NCBI GenBank assembly: GCA_019186985.1
Contig: JABARQ010000003.1
Coordinates: 1-64,000, forward strand
Direction of reading: 5' to 3'
Length of the DNA: 64,000 nucleotides
Source of the DNA: Prosthecobacter sp.
GTDB taxonomy: Bacteria; Verrucomicrobiota; Verrucomicrobiia; Verrucomicrobiales; Verrucomicrobiaceae
Position 1 is the first letter of the stretch, and each line of letters begins with the position of its first letter. Shown piece after piece: positions 34,650 through 43,576 of this stretch. Position numbers and translations under genes: made by a program. The notes below the pieces were generated by a model. The model saw nothing but the letters and a program-made list of their open reading frames with translations. It did not search any database and was not told where the DNA came from.

Positions 34650-36098
34650 TCAGCGTTCCAGCCTCACTTCATGGCTTGAGACGGTGAGCGTGACGCCTGC
34701 CTCCTGATGCCTGTGCACGGAGATGAAGTCCACCGTCTTCGCCCCGTCCTCGAGGATCACCTCGGCCGAATAGGAGCCCTTGCCCGTCTTCTTGAGCGGG
34801 ATGCTCTGCCAGGCATCAAACTCCATGAGGATGCTATAGTCCGGATGACGGTTCACGGACCAGTGAAGTTCATTCGACTGAGGCTCGGTGCCGTCGGGGA
34901 AGCTGACGCTGACCTGGCAGCGGCGCAGTCCTTCGTCAGCCTTTGCCTCGATCCTTGGCGACCGTATGAGCCGTCGTGCGTCAAAGAAATGATGCATCGC
35001 GAACGCGTGAAGGTTTTCATCGACGTCCGCCTGTGAGTTCACGGGTTGGGTGAAACCGGCCTCCTTGGCGCCGCCGTGCTGGCCTCCGGGCATGATGTAG
35101 ACGGGGAGGCCGGGAAACTTTTCACCCAGCTCGATGAGTCCGGGGCTGACGTTGTCGTTGGATCCCTGGCAGTAGAGGATGTCCACGCCGCGCCTTTCGA
35201 GGGCGTCGAGGTAATTGGTGGTACGGCACACCTCCCAGGCGAGGCTGCTGGCGGCCTTGATCTCGTCATCGCTCCAGCCGGCGGCCTTCACGGATTCCAG
35301 GGTGAGGCGTTCGTCGGAGCGCGCCTTCTGGCGCACCAGCATGGCCTTGCGTCCGGTCTCCGAGGTCATGGCGGCGATGAACTCGTCGTTCATGCGGGTG
35401 ATCACCGGATCCTGCGTGCCCTCGACATACGGGCCTCCGGGGCTGTCAATGATGGGGGCGACCACCGGCATCATGGCGGTGATGCGGTCGTCTGCGATGC
35501 AGGATGCCGCCGCGCCGACGCCGCGCTTGGAACCTCCGGTGGTGAGCACCCGGCGCGGTTGAAAGACATCGGGTTCGGCCATCGCCGCCGTCAGGGCGCG
35601 CATGTCGCTCAGCCCCCAGATCCAGGCGGGGGTGTAACGGGTGTCCTTGGTCTGGACGAAGTGCTCCTCCATGAGCAGGTGCAGCCTGCCGACGGGTTCC
35701 ATGTCCGTGATGGGGACCATGCCGACAAACACCAGGCCGACGCCATGCTCCCTGAGCAGCCGGAGCTTCGCACCCGTCGGCATGGGCGCCTTGGGGGCCA
35801 GCCCCATGTTCTCGATGAGCACGTTGCTGCAGGTCCTGCCGACCGGTGCCAGCATGGCCACCGGCAGCCGGACCTTCTGCCCCGGCCACCATTCGCAGAT
35901 GGTGATTTCGACGACCTTGGATCTCAGCGCAGGATCCTTGGCGAGGGGCTTCCAGTCCTCGATGACGCGTGTCTCCAGCGTCGAGGCATCGCGCACCGAT
36001 GCCATGTCATAACGGCCGATGGTGATGTCCGCGGCCGCAGGCAGGGCCGGGAGAAGGAGGAGCAGAAGAAGCACGCGGAGGCTGGTGGGTGGCGTCAT
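34650..36098 (-). CDS. PhoPQ-activated pathogenicity-related family hydrolase
   Basis: A 482-residue exported alpha/beta-hydrolase-like protein with a clear signal peptide (about residues 1-23, ending AAA). The nucleophile elbow GGSKRG places Ser at 190. An Asp at 315 (GSNDNVSPG) and a His at 341 (GGQHGG) are well placed to complete the triad. The overall sequence, with a WPGQKVRLPVAMLAP region and the WIWGLSDMRALTAAM helix before the nucleophile, is typical of the PhoPQ_related family (AprA-like). Substrates are unknown; esterase or peptidase activity is suggested for relatives. It is monocistronic or loosely linked to the N-acetyltransferase gene 84 bp upstream on the same strand. Confidence 0.88.
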   Translation of the reverse strand: MTPPTSLRVLLLLLLLPALPAAADITIGRYDMASVRDASTLETRVIEDWKPLAKDPALRSKVVEITICEWWPGQKVRLPVAMLAPVGRTCSNVLIENMGLAPKAPMPTGAKLRLLREHGVGLVFVGMVPITDMEPVGRLHLLMEEHFVQTKDTRYTPAWIWGLSDMRALTAAMAEPDVFQPRRVLTTGGSKRGVGAAASCIADDRITAMMPVVAPIIDSPGGPYVEGTQDPVITRMNDEFIAAMTSETGRKAMLVRQKARSDERLTLESVKAAGWSDDEIKAASSLAWEVCRTTNYLDALERRGVDILYCQGSNDNVSPGLIELGEKFPGLPVYIMPGGQHGGAKEAGFTQPVNSQADVDENLHAFAMHHFFDARRLIRSPRIEAKADEGLRRCQVSVSFPDGTEPQSNELHWSVNRHPDYSILMEFDAWQSIPLKKTGKGSYSAEVILEDGAKTVDFISVHRHQEAGVTLTVSSHEVRLER

Positions 36099-36182
36099 GG
36101 CAGAAGAGCCAAACGCCGTGCCTGACGCCGTCCATTCAACCGGCGTTGCTTCTCAAGCGACCGCCGCCATGCGGGTCATCCT

Positions 36183-37052
36183 TCATGCGGCCGCCCGCCC
36201 GGAGGTCTTTGAACCCGGTGGCGGCGGTGTCGGCCTGTCGGCTGGAAGCTGCGAGACAATCTCCTCGCTCATGCCGAAGTCTTCGACCAGGCTGCGTCTG
36301 CGCTCGGGGTCATCGACCGGCGCCTTCTCGACACCGCCGTCGGAACGCAGGCGGACGGAGTCGCCAAAGGCCATGCCAAAGGTTTCATCGCCACGGTTGC
36401 GCCTGGCCGTGAGCTGGTAGTTGAAGGGGCTCCAGCCGCGTGTGTCCTCATGGCGCCGGACGTATTCCTCATGATCCGCGCCGAACCGGTCAAAGCGGCA
36501 GGGAAAGCCGTCGGTCATGTGCAGCGGCCTCCAGTTCACCTGCCAGAGGCCGTTGACCCGGCTTGCCCGCACGCCCCATGCCGGATGTGAAACTCCCACA
36601 TCGTCCCGGCCATCCAGAGGCAGGGGATCGCCGGACAGAATGGAGGTGTCGGCCAGCCAGGGACGGCCTTCGACCGTGACTCTGACGGAACCGTGGTTAG
36701 GCGGCAGGTCAGGCGCGACGAGCATGGTGGCGATGCAGCGCGCTGCTTCAAAGCCCAGCGTGGCCAGCAGCGCGTGCAGGGCGTTGGCCCCCGCCCAGCA
36801 GGTGCCGCCGGTGCCATGCTTGAGCCAGGAGGTGAAGTAGTCTTCGGCCGTGGTTCCCGGCAGCGGTCCGGGGCGCTCCTGGTGCAGATGGACGAGCTTC
36901 TGCACATTGTCGAAGGGCACGCTCTGGCACCAGGCGGCGTAGATCAGACGCAGGCCGGCCTCGGTGGGATCAGGACGGGCCGTGAAGCCGAGCCTGACCA
37001 GCACCTGCTCCAGGAGCGGTTCGGGAAGGTGACTGGCTTCCGATGACTTCAT
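36183..37052 (-). CDS. Arylamine N-acetyltransferase-like protein
   Basis: A 289-residue cytoplasmic enzyme of the NAT family, which transfers acetyl groups from acetyl-CoA to arylamines or related amines. The catalytic Cys85 lies in GTGGTCWAGANALHALL, matching the family RGGxCxExN region with Gly and Ala replacing the usual Arg and Glu. His120 (NHGSVRV) and Asp135 (WLADTS) complete the Cys-His-Asp triad. The frame is open further upstream but runs into the cupin gene, so the ATG at 37052 is preferred. The length is normal for the family. The cupin gene lies 31 bp upstream on the same strand, perhaps in one transcript. Confidence 0.82.
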   Translation of the reverse strand: MKSSEASHLPEPLLEQVLVRLGFTARPDPTEAGLRLIYAAWCQSVPFDNVQKLVHLHQERPGPLPGTTAEDYFTSWLKHGTGGTCWAGANALHALLATLGFEAARCIATMLVAPDLPPNHGSVRVTVEGRPWLADTSILSGDPLPLDGRDDVGVSHPAWGVRASRVNGLWQVNWRPLHMTDGFPCRFDRFGADHEEYVRRHEDTRGWSPFNYQLTARRNRGDETFGMAFGDSVRLRSDGGVEKAPVDDPERRRSLVEDFGMSEEIVSQLPADRPTPPPPGSKTSGRAAA

Positions 37053-37083
37053 GAACTGGGTGCGTCGAGTCCTGGATGGCGTT

Positions 37084-37560
37084 TCACCCTGCGGTGCCTG
37101 GTTGCACATAGTGGATGCCGTGCTCGGTGCTGATCTCCACAATCCGCCCCATGTCGGGTCCGCCGGGGGCGTTGAAGGCTTCGGCGATGCGCTCAAAGAA
37201 CACTTCAAAACCTGCGGGGGCGGCATGCACGATCATGCGCAGCAGGGTGTCGCCGCAGTTGCGATAAGTGTGCCTTGAATTTCTGGGCAGGAAGGCGGTC
37301 GTGCCTGCTGGAACCTCCGTCCAGGCACCATCCTGCCAGAACTCAACACGTCCTTCGAGGATGTGAAACCATTCATCCTCGCGGGTGTGCCAGTGCGGGG
37401 GAGGTCCTCCGCCCGGGGGGGTGACGACCTGCACCATGGTGAACGCGCCGCCGGTCTGCTCGCCGCTGAGAAGGACGGTGACCTCGTCTCCGAGCGCGCG
37501 CAGGACCTTGCCGGTGCCGGGCAGGCTGATGACGGATGGAAGGGAAGGGAGGGTGCTCAT
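37084..37560 (-). CDS. Cupin domain protein
   Basis: A 158-residue single-domain cupin. The first metal-binding motif is visible as PPHWHTREDEWFHILEG (about residues 54-70), with His, His and Glu ligands, and the second as LPRNSRHTYRN. This resembles quercetinase-like or sugar-binding cupins, but the substrate cannot be told from sequence. There is no signal peptide, so it is cytoplasmic. It lies between the FKBP gene and the N-acetyltransferase gene on the same strand. Confidence 0.88.
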   Translation of the reverse strand: MSTLPSLPSVISLPGTGKVLRALGDEVTVLLSGEQTGGAFTMVQVVTPPGGGPPPHWHTREDEWFHILEGRVEFWQDGAWTEVPAGTTAFLPRNSRHTYRNCGDTLLRMIVHAAPAGFEVFFERIAEAFNAPGGPDMGRIVEISTEHGIHYVQPGTAG

Positions 37561-37572
37561 GGGGAGGATGAA

Positions 37573-38091
37573 TCACAGTCCGCTGAAAACCTGAAGCAGC
37601 TCCACCTGGAAGATGAGGTCGCTGTTAGGCGGGATCTTGTCGCCCACGGCACGGCCGCCATAGGCAAGACGTGAGGGGATGTGCAGCATCCATTTGTCAC
37701 CCGGCTTCATGAGCTTGAGGGCCTCTGTCCATCCGGGAATCACCTGGCCGACACCGAAGGTCGCCGGGCTGCCGCGTTCGTAGGAGCTGTCGAAAACCGT
37801 GCCATCGGTGAGCGTGCCGCGATAGTGGACCATGACGGAGTCGAAATGGGACGGCGGCCTGCCGTCAGCCGGTCCTGAGGCCAGGATGCGATAACGCAGG
37901 CCGCTGGGCGTGGTGGTGACGCCGGAGGCATCCGTGGTGCTGGCTGGTGGCGGGGCCGGTGCTGGCGGCAGGGCTGATTCAGGAAGCGGCACCGGGGCTG
38001 CCGAGGCGGCGGATTCCTTCTTTGCGGTGCTGGATTCACAGGCGGCGAGCAGGATGGCCGCGGAGGTCAGGAACAGATATGGCAGCTTCAT
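37573..38091 (-). CDS. FKBP-type peptidyl-prolyl isomerase lipoprotein
   Basis: A 172-residue lipoprotein that would catalyse proline isomerisation during folding of envelope proteins. The signal peptide ends in LLAAC with Cys18 as the lipidated residue, followed by a Pro/Ala linker. The FKBP domain occupies about residues 60-170 (VMVHYRGTLTDGTVFDSSY, FGVGQVIPGWTEALKLMKPG, SRLAYGGRAVGDKIPPNSDLI). An upstream in-frame ATG at 38106 exists, but the start at 38091 gives the standard lipoprotein signal. It is followed 12 bp later by the cupin gene. Confidence 0.93.
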   Translation of the reverse strand: MKLPYLFLTSAAILLAACESSTAKKESAASAAPVPLPESALPPAPAPPPASTTDASGVTTTPSGLRYRILASGPADGRPPSHFDSVMVHYRGTLTDGTVFDSSYERGSPATFGVGQVIPGWTEALKLMKPGDKWMLHIPSRLAYGGRAVGDKIPPNSDLIFQVELLQVFSGL

Positions 38092-38226
38092 GAGGTGGCC
38101 ATCCATGGCGGAAGGCGGGCCGGATGTCGAGGGCGGAGCGCACCTGCTTTTTCCGGCGCTTTTTGTTGGGATGGTCCTGAACCCGTCGTCCGGTGATGGG
38201 CGGAAAGCCGGGCAGGTGAATCCTGC

Positions 38227-39609
38227 TCAGGCCTTCATCATTTCGGGGATCTGACGGGTGGCGATGCCGATGGGGCGGTCCAGAGGCACTCCGGCGCAGG
38301 TCAGCAGGGTGGTGAGCAGGTCGCCCTGGTTGCCCTTCACGCTGTTGATGAAACGGCCGGTGTTGAGCGAGCCGCCGCCCCTGCCGGCGATGATGAAGGG
38401 CAGGTTTTCACGCGTGTGCTTGTTGCCGTCCTCCAGGCCGCTGCCCCACATCATGATGCAGTTGTCGAGCAGGGTTCCGTCGCCCTCGCGGATGGCGGCC
38501 ATCTTCTTCACCATGTAGGCGAACTGGTCGATGTTGAACCTAGTGATGGCGGCCACCTTGCGCACCTTCTCCGCCTCGTTGTTATGATGCGTGGGGCCGT
38601 GGTGCGTGTCGCTGAAGCCCAGCTCGGGATAGGAGACACCGTTGGGCGTGGAACCGATGTAGGTGCTGACACGGGTGGTGTCGGTCTGGAAGGCCAGGAC
38701 GGTGAGGTCGCACATGACCTGCATGTATTCGCTGCGCTTGTCACCCTCGGGAATCCTGACCTCGATGGGCGGCGAGTCCGTGGCCTTGCGCCTGCTCGGG
38801 GCGACGCCGGCCTTCTCCAGGGCGGCCTCCTTCTGCCGCTGCTCGATGGCGGCGATGCGGCGTTCGACGGAGCGGACACTGTCGAGGTACTCATCGAGCT
38901 TCTGCTGGTCACTGTGCGGAAGCCTGCGCCGAAGGTCCTTTGCGCCGCCGATGACAAGGTCGAGCATCTGGCGGTCGAGCGGGTCGGCGGCGGCCGCCCT
39001 GCCGCCCTGTCCGGACTTGCCGAACAAACGATTCAGCACGCTGCGCGGGTTGATCTCGGCGGGCATGGCCTGGGTGGGCGAGCGGAAGCTGCAGTGCGAG
39101 TAGTAGCCCTCGTTCAGGCCCTCCTGATTCTCCTTGTGCGTCTGCGGCATGGTGGCCAGCTCCAGCGAGGGCAGGGAGGTGAGGGCGCCATAATAGTTCG
39201 CAAAGATCTGGTCGGCGGAGATGGCGATGTGGATCTGGTTGCGCTTGGCGGCGTCCGGCAGCGTGGCCGTGAGCCAGGTGGACAGCTCCAGGGCATGGGG
39301 AGCCCCGTTGAACGGGGCGATGGGCACGCCGGAGATGCCTTTCATCAGGAGGCATTGGTCCAGTATGGGGCGCAGCGACTCCAGAGCGGGCGGCGGCGAG
39401 GTGAGGAAAGCCTCCGGCGACTTCGGCCAGAACTGGTCCATGATGACGCCATGGGGCATGTACATGAAGCCGAGGCGCACCGGCGGCTTGTAGGCTGAAG
39501 GGCCCTTGCCGGAATCCGCCCAGCCCATGGTTTCAAGCAGGGGCAGGCCGAGGGTGGTGCCGAGGCCGCGCAGGCAGGCTCGGCGGCTGAGGTGGGGGTG
39601 AGCGGGCAT
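38227..39609 (-). CDS. DUF1552 domain protein
   Basis: A 460-residue exported protein of the DUF1552 family, abundant in Planctomycetota, Verrucomicrobiota and myxobacteria. The N-terminus carries twin arginines before a hydrophobic stretch ([19 protein letters not shown]), consistent with Tat export. Family hallmarks include [18 protein letters not shown] near the start and [28 protein letters not shown] near the end. It typically follows a DUF1592-cytochrome-like gene on the same strand, and the pair is thought to act together in an unknown envelope process. Here the partner gene (41561-43576) is separated from it by two genes on the other strand. Confidence 0.92.
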   Translation of the reverse strand: MPAHPHLSRRACLRGLGTTLGLPLLETMGWADSGKGPSAYKPPVRLGFMYMPHGVIMDQFWPKSPEAFLTSPPPALESLRPILDQCLLMKGISGVPIAPFNGAPHALELSTWLTATLPDAAKRNQIHIAISADQIFANYYGALTSLPSLELATMPQTHKENQEGLNEGYYSHCSFRSPTQAMPAEINPRSVLNRLFGKSGQGGRAAAADPLDRQMLDLVIGGAKDLRRRLPHSDQQKLDEYLDSVRSVERRIAAIEQRQKEAALEKAGVAPSRRKATDSPPIEVRIPEGDKRSEYMQVMCDLTVLAFQTDTTRVSTYIGSTPNGVSYPELGFSDTHHGPTHHNNEAEKVRKVAAITRFNIDQFAYMVKKMAAIREGDGTLLDNCIMMWGSGLEDGNKHTRENLPFIIAGRGGGSLNTGRFINSVKGNQGDLLTTLLTCAGVPLDRPIGIATRQIPEMMKA

Positions 39610-39752
39610 GAGGTAATTGGTGAGTTGACAGCAAACGAGACAAGAGATGACTTCGTTGCACTTTGATGCAATTGGTGCCCAGCGAGTCAGTGAAGGTCAT
39701 TGACCTGAGTGCGAATACAGGGCTTTATGCGGTGGTCGCCAAGGACTGAGCC
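39610..39752. other. Divergent intergenic region at the left edge of the inserted cassette
   Basis: This 143-bp gap lies between the DUF1552 start and the ATPase start and is visibly richer in A and T than the flanking DUF gene. It is the left junction of the putative insertion. No obvious target-site duplication or att-like repeat was found when compared with the region after 41536. Confidence 0.4.
39700..39728 (+). promoter_or_regulatory. Possible sigma70 promoter for ATPase-TOPRIM pair
   Basis: TTGACC at 39700-39705 and CTTTAT at 39723-39728 are spaced 17 bp apart, upstream of the ATG at 39753. The -10 match is poor (3 of 6), so this is a weak prediction. Confidence 0.25.
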
Positions 39753-40973
39753 ATGATTGAACGCATCACCATCGAGAACTTTAAAAGCCTGAAAAAGGTA
39801 GATATCTGCCTTGGTGCTCTCAATCTTTTCATTGGCACCAACGCGAGTGGCAAATCGAACTTTTTTGACGCTTTGCGTCTGCTCCAGGGGATTGGCAACG
39901 GCTTTACGGTCAGCGAAATTCTTGACGGGAAGCCCAAAAGTGCCACAAGCGAGGTCTGGGACGGAATTCGGGGGGGGACCGCAAAAGCTTGTTTCGCAAA
40001 CGGGGCAAGTGGTGGGGATATTACCATCTCCGTTTCGGGAAAGCGTGCCGATAGATCATGGCAGAGTTGGGAGTATGTCATCTCGTTTTCTGCTGCTGAG
40101 GGGCGAGTTACGGGCGAGAAATTGAAAGTTGGACATAACATCTTCGACTCTGCGCCAGTAACGAAAAATTTGCCGGCTGACCCTGTTTTCGAAGTTCGAT
40201 ACTTTGGAGGAGCCCAAGGTAAGCCGCCGCATCTTAAGTTTGAACGTTCGAGACCCGTTCTCGGACAGTTTGCCAAGGGAAATGGCAAATGGAAAAAGGG
40301 CGACGCAGAACTGGCCCAGGAGGTCGCAACATTGCTCGCAAATACACAGCGCGTTGATCCTCATCCGTCTGAGCTGCGCAATTATTCCCAGGCACATCAG
40401 ATACAACGCATGGGGGAACATGGAGAAAACTTCGCGGCCCTGGTGAAGACGTTATGTCAGGATGCGAAGGCAAAGGATGCTTACTTGACTTGGTTGAGGC
40501 AGTTGCGCCCTGCTGAGGTGGAGGATGTGGGGACTCTTAGCGGAGCTGTAGGTGAGCCGTTGTTCATGCTAAAAGAGGGAGGCAAAGAGTTTCCTGCTCC
40601 GGTATTGAGCGACGGCACACTGCGCTTCGCCGCTATAGCCGCAGCCTTCTTCCAGCCGGACATGCCGGGCATCATGACTATTGAGGAGATAGAGAACGGG
40701 ATTCATGCCAGCCGGGTTAGGCTGCTCATGGAGTTGCTGCGCAGCCGGGCGAAGACGGGAAAACCACAGATCATGGCCACCACGCACTCCCCTATCGTTC
40801 TGGCTTGGCTAAAGGAGCCGGAATATCGCACTACTTTCTTCTGTAAGCGCGATGAATCGACTGGAGAGTCCAAGATTTGCCCTCTCCATGAGATCCCGCA
40901 CTTTGCCGAGGTGGTTAAGAAGCAGCCAATCTCTGATTTGTTCGCCGAAGGATGGTTGGAGGCTGCAATATGA
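39753..40973 (+). CDS. AAA-family ATPase of an ATPase-TOPRIM pair (putative defence)
   Basis: A 406-residue ATPase of the ABC-like AAA_15/AAA_21 group related to OLD, RecF and SMC heads. It starts with the typical MIERITIENFKSLKKVDI strand, has Walker A GTNASGKS (28-35) and a C-terminal Walker B with GIMTIEEIENG (about 306-316). The HSP switch motif follows in MATTHSPIVLAWL. There is no transmembrane segment. Its stop overlaps the start of the TOPRIM-like gene (ATGA), showing coupling. Base composition is lower in GC and codon choice more mixed than in the flanking genes, suggesting recent acquisition. ATPase plus TOPRIM pairs are known in OLD-type, Gabija and PARIS anti-phage systems; which type this belongs to is not decided by the sequence alone. 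Confidence 0.85.
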   Translation: MIERITIENFKSLKKVDICLGALNLFIGTNASGKSNFFDALRLLQGIGNGFTVSEILDGKPKSATSEVWDGIRGGTAKACFANGASGGDITISVSGKRADRSWQSWEYVISFSAAEGRVTGEKLKVGHNIFDSAPVTKNLPADPVFEVRYFGGAQGKPPHLKFERSRPVLGQFAKGNGKWKKGDAELAQEVATLLANTQRVDPHPSELRNYSQAHQIQRMGEHGENFAALVKTLCQDAKAKDAYLTWLRQLRPAEVEDVGTLSGAVGEPLFMLKEGGKEFPAPVLSDGTLRFAAIAAAFFQPDMPGIMTIEEIENGIHASRVRLLMELLRSRAKTGKPQIMATTHSPIVLAWLKEPEYRTTFFCKRDESTGESKICPLHEIPHFAEVVKKQPISDLFAEGWLEAAI

Positions 40974-41536
40974 GCTTCAAAGTTCTCGTCATCCCCGAAG
41001 ACCCGACCAACAACGGGTATATTTTAAAACCGTTGATGGAGGCCATTCTTGAGGATGCAGGCAAGCCAAACGCCAAGATCACCGTGCTGACCAACCCAAG
41101 GCTTGAAGGCTACGATCATGCTCTGAAAGCCATCAAGGAAGATTTACCAGACAGCTATGGCTTCTGGGACCTGTGGGTGTTCATGCCCGATGCTGATCGA
41201 GCGAAGCCCGATGCGATGTCAGCCTTAGAAACCGAGTTGGCTGCCAAAAGTGTCAAGTTGCTGTGTTGTCCCGCTCAGCCCGAGGTGGAGATTTATGCGT
41301 GTGCTCCTTATCGCGGAGAGATAAAAGGGGGATGGGAAGCGGCACGGCAGGATGTTCACTTCAAGGAGGATGTCTTCGAACCGCTCTTATTGGCGCACGG
41401 AGACAACAGGCGAGCTGGTGCCGGTCGTGATTTGATGATTGCCGAGACTCTAAGGAATCGAAAAGCACTTTATAAGTTTTGTCCCGAACTGGCCGAGCTG
41501 CGTGATAGGATCGCGAAAACCATCAAGTCAGAGTGA
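40970..41536 (+). CDS. TOPRIM-like protein (DUF4276-like), partner of the AAA ATPase
   Basis: A 188-residue protein with features of a small TOPRIM domain. The first strand is followed by Glu10 in VLVIPEDPTNNGY, and a DxD pair at Asp74/Asp76 lies in WVFMPDADRAKP. These are the spacing and residues expected for the metal-binding TOPRIM core. The whole resembles DUF4276-like proteins that accompany AAA ATPases. It could act as a nuclease or as a toxin released on phage infection; both are inference. The ATG overlaps the ATPase stop. It ends only 24 bp from the stop of the convergent DUF1592 gene, so the insertion is compact. Confidence 0.7.
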   Translation: MSFKVLVIPEDPTNNGYILKPLMEAILEDAGKPNAKITVLTNPRLEGYDHALKAIKEDLPDSYGFWDLWVFMPDADRAKPDAMSALETELAAKSVKLLCCPAQPEVEIYACAPYRGEIKGGWEAARQDVHFKEDVFEPLLLAHGDNRRAGAGRDLMIAETLRNRKALYKFCPELAELRDRIAKTIKSE

Positions 41537-41560
41537 GAGATCCATTGTTTCGCCGACACC

Positions 41561-43576
41561 TCACTCTGCCATCCGCCGGTTCAGAAACGGGTAGCTTGTT
41601 ACGATCTCGGTGATGAGCGTCTGCATCCGGTGGCCGTCGCCGGCGATGGTCTTCATCATCTGGTCGACGATGATGTGGTCATAGCCGTCGAGCTGGCGGC
41701 AGAGGGCGTAGGCGAGCAGCTTCTCGGTGAGGTTGCGGGATAGGTCGTCCTGGCGTTCGGCGATGATTGCCTTGAGCTCCTTCGGGGAGGCGAAGCGCCT
41801 GCCGCCCGGCAGCTCGCCGACGGCGTCGATGGGGCCTCCGGACTCGTCCTTGTCACGCCAGCGGCCGATGGCGTCGAAGTTCTCCAGGCCGAAGCCGATG
41901 GGGTCGAGGATCTTGTGGCAGTTGGCGCAGACGGCGTTGGTGCGATGCAGCTCGGTGCGCTGGCGCAGGGTGAGGCTGGCGACCTTCTTCGGATCCTGCT
42001 TTTCAAGCGCGGGCACGTTGGGCGGCGCGGGCGGCACGCGCTGGCCGAGCACCTGCTCAAGCACCCAGACGCCGCGCTTCACGGCGCTGGTGCGCGTGGC
42101 GAAGGAGGTGGTGGCCAGCACACCGGGCATGGCCAGGATGCCGCCGCGGTTGGCGTCGGTGAGCTTCACCTTCTGCATGCCGGAGCCGGTGATCTTTTTG
42201 TCGAGGCCGTAGATCTTCGCGAGCGTGCCGTTGAGATAGGTGTAGTCGCTGTTCACGAAACCGACCACGCTGCGGTTCTCGCGCACGATGCTTTCAAAGA
42301 AGAGGCGCGCCTCGTCATACATCGCCTGACGAAGCTCCGGCGTCATCTCCGGAAACCGGGTTGCGTCGAAGGTCTTGTCCTTCAGCTCCGCCGCTCCCAG
42401 CCACTGCGCGCCAAAGCCGTCAAAGAGCGCACGCGAGCGCTGGTCGGCCAGAAGACGGCGTGTCTGCGCCTTCAGCACCTCCGGCTCGTGGAGCCTGCCT
42501 TCGTCGGCGAGCCTGGACAGCTCGGCATCCGGCATCGTGGCCCAGAGGAGGTAGGAGAGGCGCGAGGCGAGCTGGTGGTCGTCGAGCGGAACGATCTTCT
42601 GGCCGGCGGGTGCTTCCGTGGAGGGGGTGATGAACAGGAACTGGGGCGAGACAAGCACGGCCTTGAGCATCAGCTTCAGGGCGGTGCGGTGGTCGAGCCC
42701 GCCGGACCGTCCGAGGTCATAGACGCGCATGAGCACGTCCAGCTCCGTTTCGGCGGGCGGACGGCGGTAGGCGCTGCGGGCGATCCTGCGGGCCGCCTGG
42801 CGGGCGGCGTCCCGGGCGTCGGCCGGGCCTGCCGAGGGGGCGCCCAACCAATGATTCAACCGGCTGGCGGGCGTCTTCCGGATCACCGTGGCGGCGATGC
42901 CGAGATACTGCTCGGTCTGCATGGGTGAAAGCGAGTTGAGGTAGCCTTCGCCGGGCACTTCATCGGGCAGTTCCGCAGCCACGGAGGCATCGACGTCGAA
43001 GAGGTCGTGAAGGGTGTTGCCGAACTCGGTCTTGGTCAGGCGCCGGATCACGAAGGGGCCGGGGTCGCGTGCGCTGAGGTACTTGATCCTGGCGAGCGCG
43101 TCGAGAAAGCGCTGGCGTTCCTCTTCGGAGGGCTGGTCGGCGTCGTCAGGCGGCATGTCGTGCGCGTTGACGTTGGCGATGCATTCCATCCACTTGCGGC
43201 TGAAGGCCGGATCGCCCGGCTTGCGCACGGCGACCTCGAGGTTGAGACCGGCCTTGGAGCGGCGGTTGCCGTGGCATTCAACGCAGTACTCCTTCACAAA
43301 CTTTTCAGCATGCTGCTTGAAGGCCTTCTGAGCCTCGGCCTGCATGGCGGCAAGCTCCTTGTCCTGTTCGGCCCTCATGGGCTGGCAGGTGACAAGCACA
43401 AGGCCGAGGCAGAGCCAGGGCAGGAGGGACGGCCTGACAGGCCGCAACGGACGATCTTGGAGAGAGGGGGGATTCAAAACGGGGCCTTGTATGACGTGCG
43501 TTGCAGCCCGCATCTTTTGGCTTTTGCCATCGGAAAAAGCTTTCCCGGGTGTGGCGCTTCCGCGGTTCTGAGGCAT
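41561..43576 (-). CDS. DUF1592-family cytochrome-like protein (DUF1587/1592/1588/1585)
   Basis: An exported protein of up to 671 residues with the multi-DUF layout of the planctomycete cytochrome-like family. A haem-type CxxCH (CVECH, Cys98/101) lies near the N-terminus. The DUF1587-like (RRLTKTEFGNTLHDLF), DUF1592 and DUF1588-like parts follow, with a second CxxCH (CANCH, about residue 545), and the DUF1585-like C-terminus ends it. The hydrophobic export segment is at about residues 50-67. The start at 43576 overlaps the glycosyltransferase stop (TAATG); a start at 43513 would shorten the leader. It is normally followed directly by a DUF1552 gene. Here that gene lies 1.9 kb further on, beyond the inserted cassette. 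Function is unknown; electron transfer or polymer attack has been suggested for relatives. Confidence 0.9.
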   Translation of the reverse strand: MPQNRGSATPGKAFSDGKSQKMRAATHVIQGPVLNPPSLQDRPLRPVRPSLLPWLCLGLVLVTCQPMRAEQDKELAAMQAEAQKAFKQHAEKFVKEYCVECHGNRRSKAGLNLEVAVRKPGDPAFSRKWMECIANVNAHDMPPDDADQPSEEERQRFLDALARIKYLSARDPGPFVIRRLTKTEFGNTLHDLFDVDASVAAELPDEVPGEGYLNSLSPMQTEQYLGIAATVIRKTPASRLNHWLGAPSAGPADARDAARQAARRIARSAYRRPPAETELDVLMRVYDLGRSGGLDHRTALKLMLKAVLVSPQFLFITPSTEAPAGQKIVPLDDHQLASRLSYLLWATMPDAELSRLADEGRLHEPEVLKAQTRRLLADQRSRALFDGFGAQWLGAAELKDKTFDATRFPEMTPELRQAMYDEARLFFESIVRENRSVVGFVNSDYTYLNGTLAKIYGLDKKITGSGMQKVKLTDANRGGILAMPGVLATTSFATRTSAVKRGVWVLEQVLGQRVPPAPPNVPALEKQDPKKVASLTLRQRTELHRTNAVCANCHKILDPIGFGLENFDAIGRWRDKDESGGPIDAVGELPGGRRFASPKELKAIIAERQDDLSRNLTEKLLAYALCRQLDGYDHIIVDQMMKTIAGDGHRMQTLITEIVTSYPFLNRRMAE

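Noticed and set aside
35046..36125. Forward open frame of 359 codons
   Set aside because: It is antisense to the PhoPQ-related hydrolase, whose signal peptide and Ser-Asp-His residues are convincing.
38416..39498. Forward open frame of 360 codons
   Set aside because: It is antisense to the DUF1552 gene and has shadow-type composition.
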